From assembly GCA_016342745.1 (NCBI GenBank), contig JAEINT010000001.1, positions 434,001-498,000 of the forward strand: a stretch of DNA of 64,000 bases, in the 5' to 3' direction. The DNA comes from Labilibaculum sp. GTDB taxonomy: Bacteria > Bacteroidota > Bacteroidia > Bacteroidales > Marinifilaceae. The notes under the pieces were generated by a model. It made no database searches. It saw only the letters and a list, made by a program, of their open reading frames with translations, and was not told the DNA's origin. The position numbers were made by a program, and so were the translations under genes. Below are positions 35,192-44,494 of the stretch, one piece after another. Position 1 is the stretch's first letter; each line of letters starts with the position of its first letter.

Positions 35192-36028
35192 ATGACTACA
35201 CAAGATCCAAAGGCTTCAGATTTTAAGGATATTTCAGTAGAAGAAAAATTACGCACTCTGTACGAAATGCAGAGAGTTGATGCTGAAGTAGACCAAATTA
35301 GAACGCTAAGAGGAGAACTTCCGTTAGAAGTTCAGGATTTGGAGGATGAAATCGCTGGTCTTGATACTAGGATTGCCAACCTAAATAACGAGGTAAAAGA
35401 ACTTGTTGAAACAGTTGCGAATAAGAAACAAGAAATTAAAGAAGCAGGATTACTTATTAAAAAGTATGAAGCTCAACAAATGAATGTTCGTAACAATCGT
35501 GAATTTGACTCTATTTCGAAGGAAATTGAATTTCAAAATCTTGAAATTGAATTGTGTGAGAAGAGAATTAGAGAGTTCAATTCGGAAATTACCAACAAGA
35601 AAGCTTTAATCGAGAATTCAGATAAAGTATTTGCTGACAAACAAGCTGACTTAGAAGGTAAGAAAGGTGAGTTAGAAGCAATTGTTTCTGAGACGAAAAT
35701 TGAAGAAGAAAAATTGATGAGTCAATCAGAAAACTTCAAAGGTAAAATTGAAGAGCGATTGTTAACTGCATATACAAGAATTCGTTCGAGTGCAAGAAAT
35801 GGTCTTTCTGTTGTAACTGTAGAGCGTGATGCTTGTGGAGGTTGCTTTAATAAGATTCCACCTCAACGTCAAATGGATATTCGTTCTCGTAAGAAAGTTA
35901 TCGTTTGTGAGTACTGTGGACGTATCTTAGTTGATAAGTACATCGTAGATTATGATCATAGCTTAGAAGAAGCTGATAAAGCTGCTGCAGCTGCGAAGCC
36001 AAAAAGAAGAACTCGTAAAAAAGAGTAA
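35192..36028 (+). CDS. Coiled-coil protein with C4 zinc ribbon
   Basis: 278 residues. A long antiparallel coiled coil (about residues 15-195) is followed by a four-cysteine zinc ribbon made of CGGC and CEYC (about 211-240), with PPQRQMDIRSRKK between them. The tail is Ala/Lys-rich. This is the CT398/CdsZ-like family, described in Chlamydia as a protein that binds other factors, including secretion and RpoN-related ones. Its role in this phylum is not established. It directly follows nif3 and ends in a terminator. Confidence 0.88.
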   Translation: MTTQDPKASDFKDISVEEKLRTLYEMQRVDAEVDQIRTLRGELPLEVQDLEDEIAGLDTRIANLNNEVKELVETVANKKQEIKEAGLLIKKYEAQQMNVRNNREFDSISKEIEFQNLEIELCEKRIREFNSEITNKKALIENSDKVFADKQADLEGKKGELEAIVSETKIEEEKLMSQSENFKGKIEERLLTAYTRIRSSARNGLSVVTVERDACGGCFNKIPPQRQMDIRSRKKVIVCEYCGRILVDKYIVDYDHSLEEADKAAAAAKPKRRTRKKE

Positions 36029-36052
36029 TACTACTCAATTACAATATAAAAC

Positions 36053-36083
36053 GCTGTTTCATTTGTTTGAAACAGCTTTTTTT
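36053..36083 (+). terminator. Terminator of the MerR-nif3-zinc ribbon operon
   Basis: GCTGTTTC and GAAACAGC pair around an eight-base loop and are followed by seven T. Confidence 0.92.
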
Positions 36084-36122
36084 ATGCTTGTACTATTATT
36101 GAGATTGAGAAGTAAATTTTAA

Positions 36123-36130
36123 TACATTTG
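36123..36130 (+). promoter_or_regulatory. Promoter -7 element of the thioredoxin-like gene
   Basis: TACATTTG fits TAnnTTTG and lies only four bases before the first ATG (36135). The transcript may start at or inside the codon, so a leaderless message or use of ATG 36141 is possible. Confidence 0.4.
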
Positions 36131-36134
36131 TTTT

Positions 36135-36458
36135 ATGAAAATGTCCTTAGCTATTCTTGAAAAATTAAAGGAGGAAAGAGCCTCATTTTACATTTATTTT
36201 TCTGCGCCTAATTGTGGTGTTTGTCATGTATTAGCGCCGAAATTGAAGACTTTAATGGTTGAGCACTTTCCACGGTTAGATGCCTACGAAGTAGACAATT
36301 CAATTCAGCCAGAAATCGCAGCTCAGTATAGTTTGTTTACAAATCCAAGTTTACTGGTTTTTCTAGATGGTAAGGAGTTTTTACGAAGAAGTCGGGTAAT
36401 TGGTCTCGGGGAAGTTGAAGGCGAGCTAAAACGACCTTATCAGCTATTTTTCGAATAG
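36135..36458 (+). CDS. Thioredoxin-like protein
   Basis: 107 residues, cytoplasmic, thioredoxin fold. The active-site motif is CGVC in SAPNCGVCHVL (about residues 24-34) and the cis-proline loop is NPSLLVF. The motif differs from the thioredoxin CGPC, so its redox potential may be different. Its partner is unknown. It is flanked by a terminator on the left and a convergent gene on the right. Either ATG at 36135 or 36141 could be the start. Confidence 0.85.
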   Translation: MKMSLAILEKLKEERASFYIYFSAPNCGVCHVLAPKLKTLMVEHFPRLDAYEVDNSIQPEIAAQYSLFTNPSLLVFLDGKEFLRRSRVIGLGEVEGELKRPYQLFFE

Positions 36459-36497
36459 AGACGCTTATTGGGAAGCGCCTCTAAAATATGGCTTGGT

Positions 36498-36857
36498 TTA
36501 ATATATTCCAGTTTTTAACATCACCAAAGGACAAGCTTCTTCAGTTTCTATTCCTCGAGCATTAGCTTTTCTGTAAAAATCAGGATTCTCGGTTCCTGGA
36601 GGAAACAAAATTCTCTCTGGTTTTAAGCCAATGATATAATCGTAATAAGATTCTTGATTTTTTGGTGAAAGGTAAATAGCTACTGTTTCAACTTTGTTTT
36701 CGCACGGACGACCAACAATAATTTCAACATCTTCAATTTTTCCTGCTTTATTGCCTACTGCAACAGTTTCAATGTTGTGTTCACGCAACAAGCGAATGCA
36801 TTGATTTGAATATCTTTCTTCTTTTAAACTGGCACCTATAACTACTGTTTTTCTCAT
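36498..36857 (-). CDS. CoA-binding-fold protein (YccU-like)
   Basis: 119 residues, a single Rossmann-like domain opening with VVIGASLKEERYS and ending with EEACPLVMLKTG. This matches the CoA-binding (PF13380) family. YccU-like proteins bind CoA or a similar nucleotide, but no reaction is known. It sits alone on the minus strand, convergent with the thioredoxin-like gene. Confidence 0.82.
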   Translation of the reverse strand: MRKTVVIGASLKEERYSNQCIRLLREHNIETVAVGNKAGKIEDVEIIVGRPCENKVETVAIYLSPKNQESYYDYIIGLKPERILFPPGTENPDFYRKANARGIETEEACPLVMLKTGIY

Positions 36858-36958
36858 CTTTAGATCATTTAAAGTATTTAGATATCTATATAAAACAAAT
36901 ATAGCAAAAGAGAGAAATTGGCAAAGGAAAAAAGGAGTTAATGTTAACTTATTCGCAT

Positions 36959-36996
36959 AAAAAACCTCTTATGAATTTATTCATAAGAGGTTTTTA
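36959..36996. terminator. Terminator of ispF
   Basis: AACCTCTTATGAA and TTCATAAGAGGTT pair perfectly around TTTA, with T-runs on both strands. It lies 22 bases past the ispF stop. Confidence 0.93.
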
Positions 36997-37017
36997 ACTA
37001 ATTAAAATAACTGAGTG

Positions 37018-37494
37018 TTACTTCTGTATTAAAACTGTTGCATAGGCCGCAACACCATCTTCGGTGCCCACAAAACCTAATTTTTCTGTAGTGGTTGCTT
37101 TTATTGCAAGATCTTCAATGTCAATATTCATTACCTCTGATAATATTTCTTGCATTTCAGGGATGAAAGGCTTTATTTTTGGACTCTGTAATGCTATTGT
37201 TGAATCAATATTCCCAATTGAGAATCCTTTTTCTTCAATCAATTCTACTGTTTTCTTCAATAGAATTTTACTGTCAATATTTTTAAAATCTCCCGAAGTA
37301 TCAGGGAAATGATATCCAATATCCCTAAGGTTAGCAGCGCCTAAGAGTGCATCGCAAATTGCATGAATTAAAACATCACCGTCAGAGTGCGCAACGCTAC
37401 CCTTATAATGTTCAATTTGAATGCCTCCTAACCAAAATTCTTCTCCCTCTGCTAGTTGATGTACATCATAGCCAAATCCAACTTTAATCTTCAT
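37018..37494 (-). CDS. ispF: 2-C-methyl-D-erythritol 2,4-cyclodiphosphate synthase
   Basis: 158 residues, the standard length. The N-terminal GYDVHQL carries the Asp-x-His metal ligands, and AHSDGDVLIHAICDALLGAA includes the third ligand His. IspF makes the cyclic diphosphate of the methylerythritol isoprenoid pathway. It follows porV by six bases and may share its transcript, even though the functions differ. Ends at the palindromic terminator. Confidence 0.97.
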   Translation of the reverse strand: MKIKVGFGYDVHQLAEGEEFWLGGIQIEHYKGSVAHSDGDVLIHAICDALLGAANLRDIGYHFPDTSGDFKNIDSKILLKKTVELIEEKGFSIGNIDSTIALQSPKIKPFIPEMQEILSEVMNIDIEDLAIKATTTEKLGFVGTEDGVAAYATVLIQK

Positions 37495-37500
37495 CTGTTT

Positions 37501-38673
37501 CTATTTTAGAATTTTATCAAGATTTGCAGTTATGGTAAAGCGCAAAGTATTTTTTAATGGGTTGTTTTGTGTTGATGGAATTAAGTAAGAAAAGTCTAAA
37601 TCAAACATGTTTAGTTTTACGCCTAAACCTGCAGTGAAATATTTTCTATTTCCTTTGGTTTCGTGTTCATAGTAGTAACCAGTTCGTAAAGCAAATTGAT
37701 TCTGATACCAGTATTCTGCACCTAAGGACCAAGTCATCTCTTTAAATTCTTCACTCATTCCACCTGGGGCATCAGAGAAAGAGTTAAAGATTCCGCTCAT
37801 AACAGATTGATCGGAAGTTTCACTACCAACAATTACGGTTCCTTCAGGATTGTCTTCAACTGCACCTTTGCCTGGTGTTGGAACCAGTAACTTGTTAAGA
37901 TCAGCAGCAATAGTCAATGAATTGTATCGATCTAATTCCATTTTTAATGCAGTACCTAAACGCAAGTTTGTAGGAATAAATTCTTTCTTATCATCAGAAG
38001 TATAGCTGATTTTAGAACCAATATTTGAAATGTTTACTCCCCAAGACCAAAGCATTTCTTTTCGGTTTCGCTTAAATTCTTTCTGATAGTATACCGAAAT
38101 ATCAGCAGCAAAAGCGCTACCTGCTTTGGTTTCTACACCAGCAACATAATCAGCTTGAAAATCTGAACGGATATATCTAAAAGCAATACCTCCAGATAAA
38201 TTATCTGTTAATCTTCTAGAATAAGCCATATCGAATGCCCATTCGTTCGGATTTTTAGAATTTTCGATCGCATCGGCACTTTCTAAAAATATGATTTCAC
38301 CTAATGCAAAATAGCGAAGTGAGGTTGCAATTACCTGGTTTTTATCCAATCGGTAATACCCTGTTAGGTATGAAATACTCATATCGTCAACTAAGTCTCT
38401 TAGCCATGGAGTGTAAGAAGCGGCAACGCCGTAATCTCCATCAATCATGGCAAATTTAGCAGGGTTCCAATGCATTGAATTAGCATCTGGCGAAGTTGCA
38501 ACACCAACGTCTCCCATTGCTCCTGCACGAGAATCGGGTGTAATAGTTAGAAATGGGACAGCCGTAGAAATATAATTTGCTCCGGATGTTGAGCTTTGCG
38601 CCCAGCTTGTCTTTAAATTTGTGAATAACAAAATGGACAAAAGGCTGGTGATTAGAGTTAGTCTATAATTCAT
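37501..38673 (-). CDS. porV: Type IX secretion outer-membrane protein PorV (LptO)
   Basis: 390 residues with a signal peptide (ending SWAQ). The mature protein begins near AVPFLTITPDSRAGAMGDVG and continues MHWNPAKFA, the PorV/FadL-like barrel hallmark. The last strand ends NLDKILK. PorV shuttles type IX substrates to the sortase PorU at the outer membrane. It lies just downstream of porU, 58 bases apart, on the same strand. Confidence 0.95.
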   Translation of the reverse strand: MNYRLTLITSLLSILLFTNLKTSWAQSSTSGANYISTAVPFLTITPDSRAGAMGDVGVATSPDANSMHWNPAKFAMIDGDYGVAASYTPWLRDLVDDMSISYLTGYYRLDKNQVIATSLRYFALGEIIFLESADAIENSKNPNEWAFDMAYSRRLTDNLSGGIAFRYIRSDFQADYVAGVETKAGSAFAADISVYYQKEFKRNRKEMLWSWGVNISNIGSKISYTSDDKKEFIPTNLRLGTALKMELDRYNSLTIAADLNKLLVPTPGKGAVEDNPEGTVIVGSETSDQSVMSGIFNSFSDAPGGMSEEFKEMTWSLGAEYWYQNQFALRTGYYYEHETKGNRKYFTAGLGVKLNMFDLDFSYLIPSTQNNPLKNTLRFTITANLDKILK

Positions 38674-38731
38674 AATAGTTTAATATAATGGTCTGCAAAT
38701 ATATTCAATTAACTTGTAATGTTTGAATTTA

Positions 38732-41700
38732 TTATTTGAGGATGACTAATTTTTGAAATTTATTGACCACTTTTCCATCATCGGCCCGAACCTTTACACG
38801 ATAGAAGTAAACTCCACGACCAATGGAGTTGCCAAAATCGTCTTTTCCATCCCATTGAATGGGTCCGACACGATTTCCAGAAGAATTAACGGTAGTTTCT
38901 ATGCTTTTAATTAATTTCCCAGATATTGTTAGTATTTGAATCAACACATCCAGTTCTCTAGCGGCATGATTGTGTTCAAAATAAAATCCAGTATTTGTAG
39001 TGAAAGGATTTGGGTAATTAAGGATGTTTTTAAGAACAAGTTCTGCATCTTCAGCAACAATAAAGTCGAGGATATTCTCGGATGAATTGTTAACATTATC
39101 CCATACTTTTAGTTGGATATCATGTTCTCCAGGTTCCAAATCCGTTAAGCGATACGATATTTTACCTTCTTGATAATTATCCAAGTCAGATTCATAGAAA
39201 TCATTTAATTTGATTGCATTATCTGATTTTTGATCCAAAATAGCCACGATATCATGCCCAATGGAATTGCCTAGCGTATTGATTCCACTAGAATCTTTAA
39301 CAACAGCTAAAAGGAGAGGAGAGGAGCTTGTTAATCCGCCAGGAGTAAAATGTTCGTCATCCATAAACAGGCTAATTTCAGGCCCTAACTTATCATTATC
39401 AGCATTAGGATTTGTTCCTCCTATTACGATATTGTTTGTAAAACCTGTAGCATCAGTGTTTGTACTGTTCGCATAGTAAGTTATTTTTCCATTGCCATAT
39501 TCATAGCTAATATCCTTAGGGACAAAGAAGTTAAAGTCGAATTTCCCATTTGTAACGCTAGCTTTTCCTTTAAATAGAATGCTATTTTGCACCTCGTATT
39601 CAAAGGGATCGTAATCATTTCCTCGCGTGGCTTTGGTTTTAACTTTATCGAAAACTGTCGAAAATACGGTTCCTGAGAAATCATTTAAATCGGCACCATC
39701 TTCAGATACAATACGGCCTGAAATCTTAATTTTGCTTAATGCTTTTAAAGTGTCTATGGCTTGTGTAATATTTACATCATTTAGCTTTGTTGTTTCAGCA
39801 GTATGTTTTGGGTAATTTAATCGCAAAGCAGGATCTCCCAATAAGGTAAAATTCCTTTTGTTGATTCCTGATCCTGTTTCGTTTTTCGTTTTTCTCATGA
39901 TGTCTCCTAAGCGGTTATAGTTGCCATCGGCATCTTTGTCGAAAACATGATGATAGAAATTTTGATTAAGTGTGAAGTTTGGAGAAGAAAAAACCAAGCG
40001 AGTTGTCGTAAACAGACCAATGCCACCTCCATTTTCTCTAAGCAATATCATTTCACCTGATGAACGTTTTTTATAATTGTCAAAACGGCTAAACTCGCAG
40101 GTAGCCGTCATGAATAAAGGTAGTTTATTCTGGTTTTTCCATGCTAAAATATCATCAAGCATCATTATTTGTTCATGCGCTAATCCATTTTCATTGCCAT
40201 GCCCTGTGTAATTCATAATTAGCGTGCCTTTGTTTACGCTTTCGCTGATTTCTAAATTTACATCTGGATATACCTGTCCTACAGAACTAATAATTTGCTC
40301 GTAATCGTCTAGGAATATTCTTTGAGTTTGATATTGTGGATAGTTATTTTCGACTTGAACGGCTAATCTATTGGCGTCTCTCATATGAGTATTTCGATCT
40401 TCATCATCACCAATGAAACAAACATTTGTTCGCCAATCGCCCCATTCAGAATCATTGTAGTTTAAAATTTTATTAATTACAGTTTGAGCTTCTTCAATTG
40501 TATTTACGGGTAATCGGCCAATTCCAATATCTAGCATCCCGGAGGCTTCTCCTTCATCATGATCTAATAATCCGAAAAAATCGTCGGTAACAAAAGATTG
40601 TGTTGGACTTAAAGAATTTTCTGATTGGTAGGTGAGGACTTGATTGGTATTGTTTTCCTGATTTGATTTGTTGTCGTAAGAGCCATCGCCAAATAATAAT
40701 AGATACTTTGGCAATTCAGATTCATTTGCAGCTCGATCGTAAAACATTTTAATGAAATTTCTAATAGCGCTAACATCTGGTGCACCAGATGAAAATTCAT
40801 TATAGATCTCCTCAGGATTAATTACCTGAACGCTTAAAGCATCTTTTGTTTTATGAAAATCTGCGATTTGATTCGCAAAAGAGGTAAATTTTGTTGGGCT
40901 AATAATTAGCATGTCTTTCTGCGATAATGCGTGCAGATTTTGATTTTGAACTGTACCAACTAGTTCTGGACTTGGAAAGTCGCCTTTTACATCAACAGCA
41001 ATGTATTCTTTTAAACTATTTGCATCAGCATTAAATGAAGTTGTGTTGTTGCTATATGATGCTAGAATCAATTTTAAAGACTTAGGCTTTGAGACATCCC
41101 AAATTTGAATTTTATCATTGGTGTTTTGAAGTGTGAAATTTGCAATATTGCCTGTTCCAATACTTTTATTATCCCTAAATGACATTTGATCAGCTGTGAA
41201 CGTTAACTCGCGCCTTGCATTTACGCGCAGAAAGTTTAGCCATCCTTTTGATGAGGCAGAACTTTTCTCATAATCAATTTCTATTTCAAATTGATCTGAT
41301 GAAGGAGTAAAATTGGTAAAGGAGTTTTCCGATTGAGAAGCATAGCTTGCAGTATAACTTCCTGTGTTTACTTGATTCATGGGGATATTTCCAATTACCG
41401 TACTTCCAGATTGTAAAGTGAATTTAGTACTGGAAGAGGAACGTGCTACCAAGTTTGTTGTTATCGAAATTGGTTCATCATTTTTTAAGTTTGGGAAGTT
41501 GAATGAGTAGGCGTAATTCGTGGTAATATCAAATTTGTCACCTAGCCAAAGCCTACCACTTTCAAGTAAATTAATTTCGTCTTGATCAATTACTGCATAA
41601 TCATCAAAATCATTAACTATTATGTTTGAAGTAGATAAGGATGGAGTGCTTTCCATTAATAAAGGCGATCCCATATCTGAACTTAAAAAATAGTAGGAGG

Positions 41701-42553
41701 CATCCGAATACAAATGATTTTCATGTACAAACTCATTCGTGTTTTCATCATGTTTCCAGGAGCTTGGTCCTTTTGCATAGAACAAAATGTAATCTCCCGA
41801 ATTAAAAATGCCATCATCACCTCTTTCCATAAAGATGGGATTGTTCACAAGATCATCTATGTGTTCATCCGAATTCATTTTGGAAAGCATTCCGCCTCCA
41901 GAGCCATAAACTCGAACATTCTCAGGATTAGAGATGCCCATGTCGATTAGTTGAGAATAGGTAATCTTGTGAATCGCTGTTGTATCAACAGAAATTTTAA
42001 CCCATGAACCTGTTTTAAGAGCAGAACTACTAACATAGGATTTTACTTGACTGGCAGATTTGGATTGCTTTAACTTTTTAAATTGCAATGAAAATTTAAC
42101 TAGTTTTTCATATTGTCCGGTGGTAGAATTTCTTCGAATGGGAATTAAATAAACCGCTTGATAGATATTTTTTCGAATTGATATCGATTTTATTGAGAGG
42201 TTAATGTCATTTGGTATCGTTTTATTTTGCAAAATCTGCTTTTCAATGGAACTTAACAATTTAAATTCCGTATCCACTAACTCAACTTCAAATAAGTCAT
42301 TAGTCGATCCTAATAATTGCAAGTGTGAAAATTCAGGAAGCCAATTGTTTTTTTCCTCAATGGAAGCACCGGAGAACATTAGGGTACTAATACTTTCTCC
42401 ATTTGGATAGAATACTTTGTTTTCTGTCCATTGTAATTGAAAAGGCTTAGATATTTGTGCAAATGCACTAATATTCAGAAGAGAGAAAAGAAGAATGACT
42501 AGATATCGCATAGGTAATAGCAGACGTTTTTGCATTTTGTAAGACATTTTCAT
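38732..42553 (-). CDS. porU: Type IX secretion C-terminal sortase PorU
   Basis: About 1273 residues from the ATG at 42553; a later start near 42535 or 42511 would still leave a signal peptide ending SAFAQ. The N-terminal third is beta-rich. The gingipain-type C25 peptidase core has the His in MNYTGHGNENG and the catalytic Cys in TATCEFSRFDN. The C-terminal part is beta-rich and ends in a FlgD/T9SS-like module with NYPNPFTTNTGF and VYFYRVKV. PorU cleaves C-terminal signals of secreted proteins and attaches A-LPS. It is the first gene of a porU-porV-ispF set. Confidence 0.96.
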   Translation of the reverse strand: MKMSYKMQKRLLLPMRYLVILLFSLLNISAFAQISKPFQLQWTENKVFYPNGESISTLMFSGASIEEKNNWLPEFSHLQLLGSTNDLFEVELVDTEFKLLSSIEKQILQNKTIPNDINLSIKSISIRKNIYQAVYLIPIRRNSTTGQYEKLVKFSLQFKKLKQSKSASQVKSYVSSSALKTGSWVKISVDTTAIHKITYSQLIDMGISNPENVRVYGSGGGMLSKMNSDEHIDDLVNNPIFMERGDDGIFNSGDYILFYAKGPSSWKHDENTNEFVHENHLYSDASYYFLSSDMGSPLLMESTPSLSTSNIIVNDFDDYAVIDQDEINLLESGRLWLGDKFDITTNYAYSFNFPNLKNDEPISITTNLVARSSSSTKFTLQSGSTVIGNIPMNQVNTGSYTASYASQSENSFTNFTPSSDQFEIEIDYEKSSASSKGWLNFLRVNARRELTFTADQMSFRDNKSIGTGNIANFTLQNTNDKIQIWDVSKPKSLKLILASYSNNTTSFNADANSLKEYIAVDVKGDFPSPELVGTVQNQNLHALSQKDMLIISPTKFTSFANQIADFHKTKDALSVQVINPEEIYNEFSSGAPDVSAIRNFIKMFYDRAANESELPKYLLLFGDGSYDNKSNQENNTNQVLTYQSENSLSPTQSFVTDDFFGLLDHDEGEASGMLDIGIGRLPVNTIEEAQTVINKILNYNDSEWGDWRTNVCFIGDDEDRNTHMRDANRLAVQVENNYPQYQTQRIFLDDYEQIISSVGQVYPDVNLEISESVNKGTLIMNYTGHGNENGLAHEQIMMLDDILAWKNQNKLPLFMTATCEFSRFDNYKKRSSGEMILLRENGGGIGLFTTTRLVFSSPNFTLNQNFYHHVFDKDADGNYNRLGDIMRKTKNETGSGINKRNFTLLGDPALRLNYPKHTAETTKLNDVNITQAIDTLKALSKIKISGRIVSEDGADLNDFSGTVFSTVFDKVKTKATRGNDYDPFEYEVQNSILFKGKASVTNGKFDFNFFVPKDISYEYGNGKITYYANSTNTDATGFTNNIVIGGTNPNADNDKLGPEISLFMDDEHFTPGGLTSSSPLLLAVVKDSSGINTLGNSIGHDIVAILDQKSDNAIKLNDFYESDLDNYQEGKISYRLTDLEPGEHDIQLKVWDNVNNSSENILDFIVAEDAELVLKNILNYPNPFTTNTGFYFEHNHAARELDVLIQILTISGKLIKSIETTVNSSGNRVGPIQWDGKDDFGNSIGRGVYFYRVKVRADDGKVVNKFQKLVILK

Positions 42554-42824
42554 GTTATTATAAAATAACAAGTATTACAAAATAAGTAAAAGTTAAGAGA
42601 ATGTCGAGTAAATATATTAAGATAAAAACGAAGCTTTTGTAGTATTGAGAAGTTTATGTTTTGTTAAAAAATGTTTTGTATCAGTTAGTTATGTGAGTTG
42701 GTGGGTTTTACCGATTAAAAGAATATAATCTTGTATTTTTTAGATGTTAGATTGTTTAATGAAAATGTTAAATAATTTTAAAAAAAAGTAAAATTAAATA
42801 CAATAAAATCTGTACACTTTTAGT

Positions 42825-42832
42825 TATATTTG
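42825..42832 (+). promoter_or_regulatory. Promoter -7 element of gldJ
   Basis: TATATTTG matches TAnnTTTG and lies 41 bases before the gldJ ATG. A -33 box is not clear. The rest of the 320-base gap to porU (42554-42873) is AT-rich with no other feature. Confidence 0.5.
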
Positions 42833-42873
42833 TTGAGTTAAGTATTTTTGAGATAAACTACATTCAATCTATT

Positions 42874-44397
42874 ATGAAATTAAGATCGAGTATTGTTCTC
42901 TTTGTTTTTGCTATATCGTTGATGGTATTCCCATCATGTTCAAAGGTGAAGAACCTTGTTGGAAAAGGAGAGAAATCTAAAACCACTGGTTGGGCTTATA
43001 ATGATCCTGAAAATGGAGGTTTTGAATATCATAGCGGTTTTCAACAGGAAACAGGTCCTGGTTTGAAATTTGTTCAGGGTGGTACATTTACTATGGGTAG
43101 AACCCAACAAGATGTTATGTATGACTGGAATAATGTTCCTAGAAGAGTTACTGTACCTTCTTTTTATATAGATGAATCAGAGGTTCGTAATGTTGATTAC
43201 TTAGAGTACTTACATTGGGTTAAACGAGTTTTCGTTTCTTATCCTGAGGTTTATCGTGAAGCGTTACCAGATACATTAGTTTGGAGAGACGAATTGGCAT
43301 ATAACGAGCCTTACGTGAACAATTATCTTCGTCATCCAGCTTATGGAGAATATCCTGTAGTAGGTGTTAGTTGGGAACAAGCGGTAGATTTCTGCGAATG
43401 GCGTACGGATCGTGTTAACGAAAGAATTCTAATTGAAAAAGGAATTTTAAACGATGATCCAACTCAACGTGATGAAAACAATTTTAATACAGAAGCCTAT
43501 TTAGCTGGTCAGTACGAAGGTGCTGTAAATAAGAATTTAACGGATTTAAATCCAGATAACGAAGAAAGATCTGTTCGTTGGAGTGATGGAATGTTACTTC
43601 CAAAATACAGATTGCCTTCTGAAGCAGAATGGGAATATGCAGCAACTGCTTTAATTGGAAATTCTCAGGATGAAAGAATTACGGATCGTAAGATTTTCCC
43701 TTGGAATGGACATTGGGTTAGAAATGATCAGAAAAAAGTTAGAGGTCAGATGATGGCTAACTTTGCACGTGGTCGTGGTGATTACATGGGTACTGCTGGT
43801 GCATTGAATGATGCCGGTGATATTACTGTACCAGTAAATTCATTTTGGCCTAACGATTTTGGCTTGTATTGTATGGCAGGTAATGTTAGCGAATGGGTTG
43901 CTGATGTTTATCGTCCAATGTCGCCAGAAGATATTTCGGAATTTAATCCTTACAGAGGTAATGTATTTCAGACAGCTGTACGTGATGAGGAAGGTAACAT
44001 TGCAGAAAAGGATAGTTTAGGACGTCTGCGTTACAGAAACCAGAAAGATGAAGAGTTAGTTGGTCGTGAGAACTATAAAACTGCGGACAATAGAAACTAT
44101 AATGATGGAGATGTTGCTTCAAGTATCGTTTCGGATTATACATGGAATAACCCAGAGCATCAAACAAAAGGTTCTAGCCGTATGTATGTTCAAGGTAGAG
44201 GTCAAGATGGTAGCGATTTTAGCTCTATGGTAACTGACGATTCTCGTGTTTACAAAGGTGGTTCTTGGAAAGATCGTGCTTTTTGGATGGCGCCAAGTGC
44301 ACGTCGCTTTTTAAATCAAAAAGAAGCTCGTGATGATATCGGTTTCAGATGTGCAATGACACATGTAGGACATCCTGCAAATCAAAGAACAAAGTAG
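42874..44397 (+). CDS. gldJ: Gliding/type IX secretion lipoprotein GldJ
   Basis: 507 residues with a lipoprotein signal ending FPSC. A short linker contains TTGWAYNDPENGGFEYH. The formylglycine-generating-enzyme-like fold (SUMF1 type, about residues 65-495) has FVQGGTFTMGRTQQD, GVSWEQAVDFCEWR, LPSEAEWEYAATA and VYKGGSWKDRAFW. GldJ is a structural lipoprotein of the type IX/gliding apparatus and works with GldK; no enzyme activity is assumed. The gene order porV-porU-gldJ-murF is the one known from Flavobacterium johnsoniae, here with porUV divergent from gldJ. Confidence 0.92.
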   Translation: MKLRSSIVLFVFAISLMVFPSCSKVKNLVGKGEKSKTTGWAYNDPENGGFEYHSGFQQETGPGLKFVQGGTFTMGRTQQDVMYDWNNVPRRVTVPSFYIDESEVRNVDYLEYLHWVKRVFVSYPEVYREALPDTLVWRDELAYNEPYVNNYLRHPAYGEYPVVGVSWEQAVDFCEWRTDRVNERILIEKGILNDDPTQRDENNFNTEAYLAGQYEGAVNKNLTDLNPDNEERSVRWSDGMLLPKYRLPSEAEWEYAATALIGNSQDERITDRKIFPWNGHWVRNDQKKVRGQMMANFARGRGDYMGTAGALNDAGDITVPVNSFWPNDFGLYCMAGNVSEWVADVYRPMSPEDISEFNPYRGNVFQTAVRDEEGNIAEKDSLGRLRYRNQKDEELVGRENYKTADNRNYNDGDVASSIVSDYTWNNPEHQTKGSSRMYVQGRGQDGSDFSSMVTDDSRVYKGGSWKDRAFWMAPSARRFLNQKEARDDIGFRCAMTHVGHPANQRTK

Positions 44398-44415
44398 TTA
44401 TCTTATATATAATTG

Positions 44416-44445
44416 AAACCCCATCTCGAAAGGATGGGGTTTTTT
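44416..44445 (+). terminator. Terminator of gldJ
   Basis: AAACCCCATC and GATGGGGTTT pair around seven bases, followed by T. Confidence 0.9.
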
Positions 44446-44494
44446 GTTGGAATTTGCTAATTTCGTTTATTGAATAAATTCAGAATAATATAGC